Below are positions 33,293 through 42,303 of a stretch of 64,000 nt of DNA, piece by piece. Positions within the stretch are counted from its first letter, which is position 1. Each line of letters starts with the position of its first letter. This DNA comes from Cytophagales bacterium. Its GTDB lineage: Bacteria; Pseudomonadota; Gammaproteobacteria; Burkholderiales; Burkholderiaceae_C. The notes beneath the pieces were generated by a model. It saw nothing but the letters and a program-made list of their open reading frames with translations, was not told where the DNA came from and ran no database searches. The translations under genes were made by a program, and so were the position numbers. The DNA is taken from assembly GCA_030054145.1 (NCBI GenBank), contig JASGCK010000012.1:1-64000 (forward strand), read 5' to 3'.

Positions 33293-34492
33293 ATGACTGA
33301 GCACACGATGACGGTTCGTTACGGCTTTATTGGCTGCGGCATGATGGGGCAAGAGCATTTGCGCAATTTGGCGATGGTGCAAGGTGCAGTTACCGTAGCT
33401 ATTTTTGAGCCTGATGCGGCGATGCGTGCAATGGCAGCGCAGTTTGCGCCCGATGCCCAGTTTGCCGCAACACTAGATGCGCTACTCGTCCGCTCTGACA
33501 TCGATGCGTGGGTGATCACCAGCCCCAATTACTGCCACGCTGAGCAGCTTGCACGCATTGCTGCTACCAATCCCCGTCCAACGTTATTAGAAAAGCCTGC
33601 TTGCACGGATTTGGCTGGCGTACAAGTTTTGCGCCAGTTATTTGACAGCACGGCGAACCAAGGCATCATGCCGATTTGGACGGCGATGGAGTATCGCTAT
33701 ATGCCACCCATTACCAAGCTGATTGAAGCCGCACATACCCAGCAGCACACGGGCGAGGCGGTGATGTTCAGCATCCGCGAACACCGTTATCCTTTTTTAA
33801 CCAAGGTGGGCGATTGGAATCGCTTTAGTCGCAACACGGGTGGAACATTGGTTGAAAAATGCTGTCACTTTTTTGATTTGATGCGCCACGTGATGCAGTG
33901 CGATCCGATACGTGTTTACGCATCGGGCGGACAAAATCACAATCATTTGAACGAGCAGTATGGCGGCAAGACGCCTGATATTTTGGATAACGCTTATGTT
34001 GTGCTGGACTTCCCAAACGGGCGCAGGGCGATGCTTGATTTGTGTATGTTTGCGGAAGGGTCACGTTATCAAGAAGAGCTGTGCGTCGTTGGTGCGAAGG
34101 GCAAGCTAGATTGCAAAGTACCTGGTCCTGGGCGATTTTGGCCTGCTGAATTGGGCGCTGCGCCTGTCGCGCAGCTAACGGTGAGTCAGCGGCATCAAAC
34201 AGGCGCAGAGGGCTGGACGAACTCGCCTACCATTCAAGCCGTACCGATGCACACCATCGAGATTCCTGTGGACAAGGCGCTGCTGTCCATTGGAGATCAC
34301 AATGGGTCAACTTTTTATCAACATCAAAAGTTTTTTAAGATGGCAAAAGACTTCAAGCTAGGCCGCACAAACACTTCGCCTGAAGTGAGTTTGCAAGACG
34401 GCTTAAAGGCCGTGGTGATTGGCTTGGCAGCCGAGCAGTCGGCAAAAACAGGCGTGGCCATTAGTTTGGTAGATGGCAACTATCGGCTTTGA
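33293..34492 (+). CDS. Gfo/Idh/MocA-family dehydrogenase
   Basis: A 399-residue NAD(P)-dependent oxidoreductase. The N-terminal Rossmann domain has GFIGCGMMGQEH and the family motif EKPACTDLAG (EKP catalytic lysine). The C-terminal substrate domain contains GDWNRFSRNTGGTLVEKCCHFFDLMRH, where EKCCHFFD holds the usual catalytic aspartate/histidine. Members act on sugars, inositols or related polyols; the substrate is not predictable. An alternative ATG (33308) would shorten it by five residues. It is probably co-transcribed with the GntR gene. Confidence 0.9.
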   Translation: MTEHTMTVRYGFIGCGMMGQEHLRNLAMVQGAVTVAIFEPDAAMRAMAAQFAPDAQFAATLDALLVRSDIDAWVITSPNYCHAEQLARIAATNPRPTLLEKPACTDLAGVQVLRQLFDSTANQGIMPIWTAMEYRYMPPITKLIEAAHTQQHTGEAVMFSIREHRYPFLTKVGDWNRFSRNTGGTLVEKCCHFFDLMRHVMQCDPIRVYASGGQNHNHLNEQYGGKTPDILDNAYVVLDFPNGRRAMLDLCMFAEGSRYQEELCVVGAKGKLDCKVPGPGRFWPAELGAAPVAQLTVSQRHQTGAEGWTNSPTIQAVPMHTIEIPVDKALLSIGDHNGSTFYQHQKFFKMAKDFKLGRTNTSPEVSLQDGLKAVVIGLAAEQSAKTGVAISLVDGNYRL

Positions 34493-34507
34493 TTTTTTAC
34501 ATTTTGC

Positions 34508-34537
34508 TTGCCACAGCAAAGCAAACGGCGTTATAAT
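34508..34537 (+). promoter_or_regulatory. Promoter of tRNA-Lys
   Basis: TTGCCA at 34508-34513 and a perfect TATAAT at 34532-34537, 18 bp apart, about 30 bp before the tRNA. Confidence 0.75.
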
Positions 34538-34567
34538 CGAAGGCTTTGCTGTAAACGCAAAAGACGT

Positions 34568-34643
34568 GGGATGTTAGCTCAGTTGGTAGAGCAGCGGACT
34601 TTTAATCCGTTTGTCGTGGGTTCGACCCCCGCACATCCCACCA
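34568..34643 (+). tRNA. tRNA-Lys (anticodon UUU)
   Basis: A complete 76-nt cloverleaf. Acceptor arms GGGATGT and ACATCCC pair fully, followed by discriminator A and an encoded CCA. D-arm AGCTCAGTTGGTAGAGC, anticodon loop CTTTTAA with TTT anticodon, and T-arm GGGTTCGACCCCC-type stem are all present. The last 25 nt are duplicated at 36352, making this the attachment site of a mini-island. The original glk gene would have ended in antisense within this tRNA. Confidence 0.98.
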
Positions 34644-34644
34644 T
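34619..34644 (+). repeat. att copy in tRNA-Lys
   Basis: GGTTCGACCCCCGCACATCC and the following CACCAT, identical to 36352-36377. Confidence 0.85.
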
Positions 34645-34651
34645 ATTCCAT

Positions 34652-34691
34652 AAGGCTTTGCGAGAACTACCTTTCTTGCAAAGCCTTTTTT
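34652..34691 (+). terminator. Rho-independent terminator after tRNA-Lys
   Basis: AAGGCTTTGC (34652) pairs with GCAAAGCCTT (34678), followed by a T-run to 34691. It starts 8 bp after the tRNA. Confidence 0.85.
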
Positions 34692-34903
34692 GTGCCCAAA
34701 ACGTGCCGAAGACGAAAACCGCTTGTTAGGGCGCGTAGGACAGGGGCAGCACGCGAACCAATACCCGCGAGATAAATGCTAACGTGCGCGAACTCCTTAG
34801 CACCTTCCGCGCCGAATGATGGAATAGGTATGCAGCTACGCGGGTACCCCGCTACATGGGGGGCTAGCCCCCATACCCCCTCAAAAATACAATAAACGTA
34901 AGA

Positions 34904-34916
34904 TGTAAATTACAAT
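34904..34916 (+). promoter_or_regulatory. -10 element and palindrome at the first HigBA-like pair
   Basis: The palindrome TGTAAATTACA (34904-34914) overlaps a TACAAT -10 hexamer (34911-34916) that ends six bases before the ATG at 34923. Transcription should therefore begin at or next to the start codon (leaderless). The same TACAAT, six bases, ATG layout precedes the second pair at 36231. Confidence 0.55.
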
Positions 34917-34922
34917 GCTCCC

Positions 34923-35219
34923 ATGTTTGAAGTTATCAAATCAGATGAATTCATCAAGTGGGCAAGTGGACTGCGTGATCGGAATGCCGTAACACGCATT
35001 GCAGCGCGACTTGATCGAGCAGAGAGCGGAAATCTTGGCGACTTCAAATTTTTGCGTGATGGCGTGAGCGAAATGCGCATTGATGTTGGTGCAGGGTATC
35101 GGCTCTATTTCACGCGGCGTGGTAGCGTGGTGATTGTTTTATTGTGTGGCGGTGATAAGGCGACACAGGATAAAGACATTAACCACGCTATTGAATTAGC
35201 TAAACGTTGGAAGGACTGA
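34923..35219 (+). CDS. RelE/ParE-superfamily toxin (HigB-like), first pair
   Basis: A 98-residue 'addiction module killer' protein of the RelE/ParE fold, probably a ribosome-dependent mRNA interferase. Conserved features are IAARLDRAESGNLGDFKFL, VSEMRIDVGAGYRLYF and a C-terminal LLCGGDKATQDKDINHAIELA, with Arg, Tyr and Lys at the expected active-site strands. The antitoxin gene follows after 3 bp, the usual order for this subfamily. A close relative is encoded at 35935. Confidence 0.9.
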   Translation: MFEVIKSDEFIKWASGLRDRNAVTRIAARLDRAESGNLGDFKFLRDGVSEMRIDVGAGYRLYFTRRGSVVIVLLCGGDKATQDKDINHAIELAKRWKD

Positions 35220-35222
35220 ACC

Positions 35223-35555
35223 ATGCAAACGACAACACCTTTAACAGTCAATATGCCCGCGGGCTTTAGCCGCTGGGACTCTGCGGATATTCTCAAATCC
35301 GAAGAAGATATGCAGCTCTACCTAGAGGCTTGCTTTGAGGAAGACGAAGGAGATGGCGCACTTATCCGTAAAGGGCTTGGAGTCATTGCAAGAGCGCGAG
35401 GCATGACACAGCTTGCTAAAGACACAGGACTGACCCGCGAAGGTCTCTACACTGCACTCTCGACTCAAGGTAATCCAAGCTTTAGCACTGTGGTCAAAGT
35501 GACACGCGCCCTCGGTATGCGCTTGCATAGTCGCGCAATTGCGGTAGCGGCGTAA
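35223..35555 (+). CDS. HigA-like antitoxin, first pair
   Basis: A 110-residue 'addiction module antidote' protein. The N-terminal part (FSRWDSADILKSEEDMQLYLEAC) neutralises toxin; the helix-turn-helix is MTQLAKDTGLTREGLYTALS, followed by NPSFSTVVKVTRALGMRL. It should repress its own promoter together with the toxin. It faces the second pair tail to tail, 37 bp away. Confidence 0.9.
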   Translation: MQTTTPLTVNMPAGFSRWDSADILKSEEDMQLYLEACFEEDEGDGALIRKGLGVIARARGMTQLAKDTGLTREGLYTALSTQGNPSFSTVVKVTRALGMRLHSRAIAVAA

Positions 35556-35592
35556 TTCTTACCCTCCGCCTGAGAGTCGCAACTTTGGGAAT

Positions 35593-35931
35593 TTAAGCGG
35601 CCGCAACTTTGCGAATACGGCGCTTTGGCGTGGTATGTGTTCTGAGACTTAAGCTTAAGCCAAGAGCTTTACAGACGCGGGCAATGGTATCGAAGCGAGG
35701 TTGTGAGTCAGGGCGTAGCGCTTTGTAGAGAGCTTCACGGCTTAGTCCTGAGTCTTTGGCAATTTCGCTCATGCCACGAGCACGGGCAACGATACCGAGC
35801 GCGTGAATCCATTCAGAGCTATCACCCTCTTCAAGAACTAGCGTGAGGTAATTTCCCACATCCTCCTCCGTTTGAAGGCACTCGGCCATATCAAATGTAG
35901 GAAGGCTTGCAATGTTGATTTTTTCGCTCAT
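35593..35931 (-). CDS. HigA-like antitoxin, second pair
   Basis: A 112-residue paralogue of the antitoxin at 35223: FDMAECLQTEEDVGNYLTLVLEEG, helix-turn-helix MSEIAKDSGLSREALYKALR, then QPRFDTIARVCKALGL, and a basic C-terminus (PKRRIRKVAAA). It lies 3 bp after its toxin. Divergence from the first pair is substantial, so cross-neutralisation is uncertain. Confidence 0.9.
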   Translation of the reverse strand: MSEKINIASLPTFDMAECLQTEEDVGNYLTLVLEEGDSSEWIHALGIVARARGMSEIAKDSGLSREALYKALRPDSQPRFDTIARVCKALGLSLSLRTHTTPKRRIRKVAAA

Positions 35932-35934
35932 GAT

Positions 35935-36231
35935 TTATTCCCCAATCTGTTTAGACAGCTCAATCGCTTTGGCAATGTCACGCGCTTGAGTGGATTTAGT
36001 GCCGCCGCCAAGCATCAAGATAAAGGTCTCCCCGCGCTGGATGTAGTACAGCCGCCAGCCCGCGCCAAAGTGTTCACGCAATTCAAACACGCCATCACCA
36101 ACGGGCGCATAGTCGCCGAGCAGACCGACGCTAACCCTATCCAAACGGCGATTAAGCCGAATGCGTGTCATGCTGTTTTTGATGCCCGATAACCAAGTGT
36201 CAAATTGTGCGGTTCGCTTTATTTTGAACAT
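35935..36231 (-). CDS. RelE/ParE-superfamily toxin (HigB-like), second pair
   Basis: A 98-residue toxin, same length as its relative at 34923. It shows RIRLNRRLDRVSVGLLGDYAPVGDGVFELREHFGAGWRLYY and a C-terminal LMLGGGTKSTQARDIAKAIELSKQI. The ATG at 36231 is preferred over 36273 because it aligns with the first toxin and has a TACAAT hexamer six bases upstream. Confidence 0.9.
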   Translation of the reverse strand: MFKIKRTAQFDTWLSGIKNSMTRIRLNRRLDRVSVGLLGDYAPVGDGVFELREHFGAGWRLYYIQRGETFILMLGGGTKSTQARDIAKAIELSKQIGE

Positions 36232-36237
36232 GGGATT

Positions 36238-36243
36238 ATTGTA
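36238..36243 (-). promoter_or_regulatory. -10 hexamer of the second HigBA-like pair
   Basis: TACAAT on the minus strand, ending six bases before the ATG at 36231, followed by a shared TCCCATG. TGTACA and TTACA half sites lie just upstream. Confidence 0.5.
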
Positions 36244-36346
36244 ATCATTTGTACACACTTGAGCCAGTCCCATTCCTTATGCTTCGAAGCCAATTCGTGA
36301 CGTGAAAGAGTAAAGTCTCGGGGGAATTTACAGAAAGAATGTTGCA

Positions 36347-37384
36347 CTAACGGTTCGACCCCCGCACATCCCACCATTTTTGCATCGACAGCGCCCGTGA
36401 TGCACCGCTTAGGGCGGGTGAAACGGGGCTGTCAATCACCCAAACGGGAATTTGAGAAAGATAGGTTTTGAAGCGGCCTTTGGCTTCAAAGCGTGTACGA
36501 AACGCTGATGCGTCGAAGCGTTTTCCTAATCTTGGCACAATGCCGCCGCCGATATACATACCGCCTCTTGCGCCGATGGTGAGTGCTAAATCGCCTGCGA
36601 CCGTACCTAAAAAACTACAGAACATATCTATCGTTAAGTTGGCGGTTGTGTCTGCTTGCGTTTGTTGTTTTGCGCGCTCTAGCACTTCGGACGGCGTGGT
36701 GATTTCTTTGGGTTGATCGCCATGTATATCGCCTAGTGCGTGATACAAATCAACCAAACCCATGCCTGATAACACGCGCTCGGCAGAGACATGACCGTAG
36801 CGTTTTTGTAGGCGTTCAATCACCGCCAGTTCTAGCGCATTGCTGGCTCCCAAGCTTACGTGACCACCTTCACCAGAAATCGGTGTCCATTGATCTTGAT
36901 GACCAATTGGCAGCAACCCTGAAACGCCAAGCCCCGTGCCCGGTCCAATGAGTCCGATGGCTGCATCCTGCTTGCCCGCCGTGCCGCCAATTTGCCGCTT
37001 ATGCGCGTTGGGTATGTGCGGGATTGATAAAGCCAATGCCATAAAGTCGTTGAGGATCAGTAAGTGCTTCAGTCCTAAATCGGCGCGAAGCTTGCCGATA
37101 GAAAATTGCCAGTGATGGTTGGTCATCACGACTAAGTCATCGGTGACGGGGTTGGCGATGCCAATTGCAGCGTGGGTTGGCGTGGCTAATTGCTGCGCCG
37201 CGAGGTAGGCTGTGATCGCTGCATATAGCGTTGGATACTCCGAGCAAGGAAGCACTTGCACATGAGTCATCTCTGCGTCTTCGCTGGTTTGCCAACCAAA
37301 CCGCGCATTGGTTCCACCAACGTCACCTAGTAGGCGCGGAAAAGACGAGTGCTGATGGCTAACGTCTGTTTTAGATTGAAACAT
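36347..37384 (-). CDS. glk: Glucokinase, C-terminus altered by the tRNA-Lys att repeat
   Basis: Phosphorylates glucose with ATP to feed zwf. The 345-residue protein has the ROK-unrelated bacterial glucokinase motifs LLGDVGGTNARFG, ILNDFMALALSI, GLIGPGTGLGVSGL, GEGGHVSLG and GGMYIGGGIVPR. It is the last gene of the Entner-Doudoroff cluster. The final residues (WWDVRGSNR) are encoded by the 26-bp att copy. In the reconstructed pre-insertion state the frame would run on into antisense tRNA-Lys and end SNPRQTD. The change affects only the extreme C-terminus. Confidence 0.93.
   Translation of the reverse strand: MFQSKTDVSHQHSSFPRLLGDVGGTNARFGWQTSEDAEMTHVQVLPCSEYPTLYAAITAYLAAQQLATPTHAAIGIANPVTDDLVVMTNHHWQFSIGKLRADLGLKHLLILNDFMALALSIPHIPNAHKRQIGGTAGKQDAAIGLIGPGTGLGVSGLLPIGHQDQWTPISGEGGHVSLGASNALELAVIERLQKRYGHVSAERVLSGMGLVDLYHALGDIHGDQPKEITTPSEVLERAKQQTQADTTANLTIDMFCSFLGTVAGDLALTIGARGGMYIGGGIVPRLGKRFDASAFRTRFEAKGRFKTYLSQIPVWVIDSPVSPALSGASRALSMQKWWDVRGSNR
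36352..36377 (+). repeat. att copy inside glk
   Basis: 26 bp identical to 34619-34644; flanking bases differ on both sides. It marks the right end of the mini-island. Confidence 0.85.
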
Positions 37385-37427
37385 AGGTGTATGAGAGGTT
37401 GATGTCGAGGCTTAACTGCTTGCTTAA

Positions 37428-38081
37428 TTATGTTGCACTGAAGCGGGCAGCGGCAACGGCTTCCCGCGCTAAGCGAGTGATTTCAGACCAATTCTCTGCT
37501 GCTACGGCATCTGCGGGCGTCAGCCACGAGCCGCCAATCATGCGGACATTGGGCTGCTTTAAAAACTCTCCCATATTGGCCAGTGAGATGCCACCTGTTG
37601 GGCAAAACTTCATATCGCCTAGCGGTCCGTGCAGTGCTTTTAGCATCGCGATGCCGCCTGCTTGCGCGGTTGGAAAAAGTTTGACTAAACCAAATCCGTA
37701 GTCTCTGGCGTGCATCACTTCGCTAGGTGTCATCACGCCAGGAATGTAGGGCATACGGCAAGTGAAGGCCGCTTGCACGAGCGCATCCGTCATGCCTGGT
37801 GAGAGTGCGAATTGTGCGCCCGCACCTTGTACCAGCGCCATCTCGCTGGCGTGCGTGACGGTGCCTGCGCCCACGCACATTTGCGGGACGTGCTTGGCAA
37901 TTTTTTCAATGGCGGGCAGTCCTGCGGCATGGCGCAGCGTGACCTCCATGACATCAATACCGCCCTCCAGCAAAGCGTTTGCCATGGGCACGGCTTGATC
38001 GGGGTGCGTTATCACAATCACAGGTACGACACGTGATTGGAATGTGGGAACTGTAAGGACGGGGCTGTTTTGAGTTTGCAT
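37428..38081 (-). CDS. eda: KDPG/KHG aldolase
   Basis: Splits 2-keto-3-deoxy-6-phosphogluconate into pyruvate and glyceraldehyde-3-phosphate. The 217-residue class I aldolase has the Schiff-base lysine K134 in GLVKLFP and the general base E46 in VMEVTLR, plus GAGTV and PTGGIS phosphate-binding loops. It is 13 bp downstream of edd and 43 bp upstream of glk. Confidence 0.97.
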   Translation of the reverse strand: MQTQNSPVLTVPTFQSRVVPVIVITHPDQAVPMANALLEGGIDVMEVTLRHAAGLPAIEKIAKHVPQMCVGAGTVTHASEMALVQGAGAQFALSPGMTDALVQAAFTCRMPYIPGVMTPSEVMHARDYGFGLVKLFPTAQAGGIAMLKALHGPLGDMKFCPTGGISLANMGEFLKQPNVRMIGGSWLTPADAVAAENWSEITRLAREAVAAARFSAT

Positions 38082-38094
38082 ATCAATGACAAAA

Positions 38095-39936
38095 TTACAA
38101 ATAGAGGTTCGTTAAAAGTGGTGATGCGCCATCTTCGGCATGAGCCGCGTGAGCGCGAAACAGTGCAAATAAATCGCGTCCAGTGCCGTGTTTCGTATCA
38201 TGCTGATGGGTGGATAACGCTTCGCTAGGTGATGGTCTTGCAGCCAATTGTGCATCGCTGACTTCAATCATCAACCGCTGCGCGTCGCAGTCTAAATCAA
38301 TCATGTCACCATTGTGTACTTTGGCAATCATGCCGCCGTTTAAGGCTTCGGGGCTGAGGTGAATGGCTGCGGGTACTTTGCCTGACGCACCTGACATACG
38401 GCCATCCGTGACCAAGGCCACTTTGAATCCCTTGTCTTGCAGCGAACCCAATAGCGGTGTGAGTTTGTGCAGCTCGGGCATTCCATTTGCCTTGGGGCCT
38501 TGGTTGCGCACCACGGCAACACAATCACGATTCAGCTTGCCTGCTTGAAAGAGTTGAATCAGCTCTTTTTGATCGTTCACAACCACGGCAGGCGCACGCA
38601 CTTGCCGATGCTCAGGTGCGACGGCTGATACCTTCACCACGGCGCGTCCTAGATTGCCTTTCAGTAAGCGCAGTCCGCCCTCAAAGCTAAAGGGCGCGGA
38701 GGCAGGACGCAGCACAGCTTCATCGGCCGATAGGCTGGGCGCAGCGCGCCATGCGAGCTGCTCGCCATCTAACCAAGGCTCAACCGTATAGCGTGCTAGC
38801 CCATGTCCCATAACGGTTTGCACGTCTTGATGCAGCAGGCCAGCGCCCAACAACTGTGCGATTAAGTACGCCATGCCGCCCGCCGCATGAAAGTGATTCA
38901 CGTCTGCACTGCCATTGGGATAGATGCGTGCCAGCAGGGGCGTGCAGGCGGAGAGATCAGAAAAATCGTCCCAATTGATGAGCCAACCCGCACAGCGAGC
39001 CATTGCCACGAGGTGCATGGTGTGATTGGTTGATCCGCCCGTTGCGAGTAATCCCACCATGCCATTAACCACCACTTTGGCATCTATGTGATAACCCATC
39101 CCTACGTGGTTGGATTGAGTGAGCGCCACGGCTCGCTCGACAGCAGCTGCGGTCAGCGCTTTGCGCAGTGGCGCGCCAGGATTGACAAATGACGAGCCTG
39201 GTAGATGCAGCCCCATGATTTCCATGAGCATTTGGTTGGAGTTGGCCGTGCCATAAAACGTGCAAGTGCCCGCGCCGTGATAGGCGGCTTGTTCGGCTTG
39301 TAGCAAAACGTCGCGGCTGACTAAACCTTGCGCATATTGTTGGCGGACTTTTGATTTTGCGTCGTTGGATAAGCCCGATGTCATTGGACCTGCGGGAATA
39401 AAAACAGCAGGCAAGTGCCCAAATTGCAACGCACCCATAAAGAGGCCAGGAACAATTTTGTCGCACACCCCTAAAAAAACGGACGCATCAAAAACGTTAT
39501 GCGACAGCGCCACAGCGGTTGATAGCGCAATCACATCGCGCGAAAACAAAGACAGCTCCATGCCCGCTTCGCCTTGCGTGACACCGTCACACATGGCGGG
39601 CACGCCGCCTGCGACCTGAGCCGTTGCGCCCATTGACCTTGCCGCCGCGCGGATGATCTCTGGATAGTGCTCATACGGATGGTGCGCAGAGAGCATATCG
39701 TTGTATGCGGTCACGATGCCGATATTGGGCTGGCGCTCTTGTCTTAGCACCAGCTTGTCGTTTGCTGGCATGGCGGCGTAGGCGTGCGCGGCATTGGCGC
39801 ACCCCATGCCCGCGCGATAAGGGCTAGGTTTTTGAGCGCTGGCTAAGACATTTAAATAAGCCTCGCGAGTCGCGCGGCTACGCGCTTCAATCCGCGCAGT
39901 CACGGCTAATAAAGTGGGGTGGAGGGCGGTTGTCAT
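38095..39936 (-). CDS. edd: 6-phosphogluconate dehydratase
   Basis: The first committed Entner-Doudoroff enzyme, converting 6-phosphogluconate to KDPG. The 613-residue IlvD/Edd-family protein carries the iron-sulfur cysteines in [24 protein letters not shown] and [16 protein letters not shown], and the C-terminal [19 protein letters not shown]. The ATG at 39936 overlaps the zwf stop (ATGA); a longer start at 39954 would lie inside zwf. Length is close to E. coli Edd (603). Confidence 0.97.
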   Translation of the reverse strand: MTTALHPTLLAVTARIEARSRATREAYLNVLASAQKPSPYRAGMGCANAAHAYAAMPANDKLVLRQERQPNIGIVTAYNDMLSAHHPYEHYPEIIRAAARSMGATAQVAGGVPAMCDGVTQGEAGMELSLFSRDVIALSTAVALSHNVFDASVFLGVCDKIVPGLFMGALQFGHLPAVFIPAGPMTSGLSNDAKSKVRQQYAQGLVSRDVLLQAEQAAYHGAGTCTFYGTANSNQMLMEIMGLHLPGSSFVNPGAPLRKALTAAAVERAVALTQSNHVGMGYHIDAKVVVNGMVGLLATGGSTNHTMHLVAMARCAGWLINWDDFSDLSACTPLLARIYPNGSADVNHFHAAGGMAYLIAQLLGAGLLHQDVQTVMGHGLARYTVEPWLDGEQLAWRAAPSLSADEAVLRPASAPFSFEGGLRLLKGNLGRAVVKVSAVAPEHRQVRAPAVVVNDQKELIQLFQAGKLNRDCVAVVRNQGPKANGMPELHKLTPLLGSLQDKGFKVALVTDGRMSGASGKVPAAIHLSPEALNGGMIAKVHNGDMIDLDCDAQRLMIEVSDAQLAARPSPSEALSTHQHDTKHGTGRDLFALFRAHAAHAEDGASPLLTNLYL

Positions 39937-41402
39937 TGGCACTCCTCCAGCCATTTTTGATCTTCGCGTGCCATGAGTGCAGATGATGCGCCTGGCCCCC
40001 AGCTTCCTGCGCAGTAATCAAGCGGCTTGTCGTCAAGCGCCTCCCAGCCGTCAAGAATAGGCTCAATCCACATCCACGCGGCTTCTAACTCATCGCGCCG
40101 CATAAAGTGCGTGAGTCGGCCTTTGAGGACATCCATCAGCAATCGCTCGTAAGCTTCTGCGCGGCGTTTGTCGGACGAATGTTGCAAGTCAAGCCCCAGC
40201 CGTACCGGGTTTAAGTTCATACCCGACCCAGGTTCTTTGACCATCATCTCAAGTTGAATCGACTCTTCGGGTTGCAACCGAATAATTAAGCGATTGGGCT
40301 GGTGATGCGCGGCAAGTCCAAAAATCGTAAAGGGTTGCTCACTAAACTCAATGATGATTTCGGACTGACGCTTTTGCATCCGTTTGCCCGTGCGTAAAAA
40401 GAACGGCACATTGGCCCAGCGGGCATTGTTAATCGTGGCTCGCAGCGCAACAAAGGTTTCTGTGCGGCTATCGGCGGGGACTTTGTCTTCTTCTTTGTAG
40501 CCACCAACAGCCTCGCCAGCGCAGGCTCCAGCGGTGTATTGACCGCGTACCGTGTCACGCTTCACGTCATTCACATTCATTTTTTTAAGCGAGCGCAGGA
40601 CTTTGAGCTTTTCATCGCGCACATCATCCGCGCCAAGCGATATGGGCGACTCCATCGCAACAATGCACAGCAGCTGTAGCAGATGGTTTTGCACCATGTC
40701 ACGCAGCGCACCAGCGCCGTCATAAAACCCTGCACGGCTACCAACGCCAACGGTTTCGGCGACGGTGATTTGTACGCTTCTAATGTGCGGCGCACGCCAA
40801 AGTGGTTCAAAAATGGAATTACCAAAACGCAGCACCATCAAGTTTTGTACGGTCTCTTTGCCAAGGTAGTGGTCGATGCGGTAAATTTGATGCTCTTCAA
40901 AATAACGACCAACCTCGGTGTTAATCACACGCGCTGACGCGAGATCTGTACCGAGCGGCTTTTCAAGCACCACGCGGGCGAGGGAATCAATCAAATCGGC
41001 GGATGCCAAATGCGCACAAATTTGTGCAAACAAACTCGGCGCGGTGGCTAAATAAAACACGCGAAGCAAAGACTGGGGGCAAGCCGCTTTGAGCTTTGCG
41101 TAATGCGTCGCCTGTGTCGCGTCCATGCTGATGTAGCTTAGCCGCGCCAAGAAACTTTGCCACTGCGCCGCATCGAAGGCATCGGTTTCAATAAAGCTAG
41201 GCGAGTGCGTGTCGATAAAGTTGAGATACGCCTCGCGGCTCCAGTCTTGTCTGCCAATCGCAATGATGCGTGTGCTGGCGGATAGTTTGTCGTGAAGATG
41301 CGCCATGTAGAGCGCAGGCAAGAGCTTGCGAAACGACAAGTCGCCCGCGCCACCAAAGATCACAATTTCTTGCGAGCCGTGCGTAACAAGGTTTGAAGTC
41401 AT
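39933..41402 (-). CDS. zwf: Glucose-6-phosphate 1-dehydrogenase
   Basis: Oxidises glucose-6-phosphate to 6-phosphogluconolactone with NADP. The 489-residue protein has the coenzyme motif [18 protein letters not shown] and the active-site sequence [13 protein letters not shown]. It is coupled to hexR upstream and edd downstream by 4-bp overlaps. A 6-phosphogluconolactonase gene (pgl) is not in the cluster. Confidence 0.97.
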   Translation of the reverse strand: MTSNLVTHGSQEIVIFGGAGDLSFRKLLPALYMAHLHDKLSASTRIIAIGRQDWSREAYLNFIDTHSPSFIETDAFDAAQWQSFLARLSYISMDATQATHYAKLKAACPQSLLRVFYLATAPSLFAQICAHLASADLIDSLARVVLEKPLGTDLASARVINTEVGRYFEEHQIYRIDHYLGKETVQNLMVLRFGNSIFEPLWRAPHIRSVQITVAETVGVGSRAGFYDGAGALRDMVQNHLLQLLCIVAMESPISLGADDVRDEKLKVLRSLKKMNVNDVKRDTVRGQYTAGACAGEAVGGYKEEDKVPADSRTETFVALRATINNARWANVPFFLRTGKRMQKRQSEIIIEFSEQPFTIFGLAAHHQPNRLIIRLQPEESIQLEMMVKEPGSGMNLNPVRLGLDLQHSSDKRRAEAYERLLMDVLKGRLTHFMRRDELEAAWMWIEPILDGWEALDDKPLDYCAGSWGPGASSALMAREDQKWLEECQ

Positions 41403-42247
41403 AGGTAGCGTTTCCTTAATAAATTTTGTTTCATGTTGCGAAGAGAAGGTTGTAATGTGGCGCTGCCAATCCGCAGTGCGACGGCAGTTGCGAGTACGTC
41501 CACAATCAGCAGGTGAAGCAAGCGCGACACCATTGGGCTAAATTGCTCGTAACTCTCGGGGTGGTCGGCAGCCAAGTGAATATCACCTGCGCGTGCAAGG
41601 GGCGAGTCGGTGGCGGTAATCACGATGGAGACAGCCCCGTTTTTTCTGGCAATCTGGCAGGCATCCAGCAAGTCACGGGTTTTGCCAGAGTTGGAGATGA
41701 CCACCACGCAATCACCGCGCCCTAAAAGTGAGGCGCTCATCATTTGCATATGCCCATCGCTTTGGGCGGCGGTATGAAATCCAAGTCGAAAAAATTTATG
41801 CTGCGCGTCTTGCGCCACGATGCCTGAATTGCCCACGCCAAAAAACTCCAGTCGTTTTTTTTGTACATGCACTTTATGAATGGCGCTGACAGCCTGATCA
41901 AGTTGCACGCGTGACGCGGCTTGGCGGTATTTAAGAAAAGCCGTTGCTGCGTTGTCAATCACTTTGACCAGTAGCTCATCCGTGTTGTCTTGTGCGACGA
42001 CGTTGTGGTGAATAAAGGGCACACCTTCACTCAAGCTGGCAGCCAAGTTGAGCTTAAAGTCACGCAGCCCTTTGTAGCCTAGCGTGCGGCAAAATCGAAC
42101 AATCGTGGGCTGACTCACCTTGGCTTTGGCAGCCAGTTGATCGACTGGCGCTTCAGTAAACGCCCGAGGATTGTTGAGCACCAGCTGGCCGACTTGCTGC
42201 TCAGCTGGCGTGAGGCTTTGCAAAATAGATTGAATGCGTGGCAACAC
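41399..42247 (-). CDS. hexR: RpiR-family regulator HexR
   Basis: A 282-residue repressor: N-terminal RpiR helix-turn-helix (LTPAEQQVGQLVLNNP, AAKAKVSQPTIVRFCRTLGYKGLRDFKLNLA) and a C-terminal SIS sugar-phosphate domain with FFGVGNSGIVAQDAQHKF and VVISNSGKTRDLLD. In other proteobacteria HexR senses KDPG and controls zwf, edd, eda and glk, which follow here in the same operon. Two HexR-like sites lie just upstream, so it should repress itself and the whole cluster. Confidence 0.93.
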   Translation of the reverse strand: MLPRIQSILQSLTPAEQQVGQLVLNNPRAFTEAPVDQLAAKAKVSQPTIVRFCRTLGYKGLRDFKLNLAASLSEGVPFIHHNVVAQDNTDELLVKVIDNAATAFLKYRQAASRVQLDQAVSAIHKVHVQKKRLEFFGVGNSGIVAQDAQHKFFRLGFHTAAQSDGHMQMMSASLLGRGDCVVVISNSGKTRDLLDACQIARKNGAVSIVITATDSPLARAGDIHLAADHPESYEQFSPMVSRLLHLLIVDVLATAVALRIGSATLQPSLRNMKQNLLRKRYL

Positions 42248-42251
42248 TGCT

Positions 42252-42266
42252 TGTAATTTAGTTACT
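42252..42266. promoter_or_regulatory. HexR-like operator 1
   Basis: TGTAATTTAGTTACT, one end-base off the palindromic HexR consensus TGTAATTAAATTACA, 5 bp before the hexR start. Confidence 0.65.
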
Positions 42267-42303
42267 TAAAATTGCGAGTATAGACGGATTTTACAAGCAA
42301 TTC

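Larger units (their letters stand above)
34619..36377. mobile_element. Mini-island at tRNA-Lys carrying two toxin-antitoxin pairs
   Basis: The segment is bounded by two identical 26-bp sequences (34619-34644 and 36352-36377), the 3' end of tRNA-Lys, as left by site-specific integration. Cargo is two convergent HigBA-like modules and nothing else recognisable; no integrase is present, so the element is non-autonomous or a deleted remnant. The 230 bp from 34692 to 34903 hold no clear gene, only short open fragments. Confidence 0.75.

Noticed and set aside
34692-34903. Integrase remnant in the tRNA-Lys mini-island
   Set aside because: Short open fragments (for example ending ELLSTFRAE) are present, but none shows tyrosine-recombinase motifs, so I could not support it.
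36352-36377. Second tRNA-Lys gene
   Set aside because: Only the last 25 nt of the tRNA are present; acceptor 5' strand, D-arm and anticodon arm are missing. It is an att repeat.
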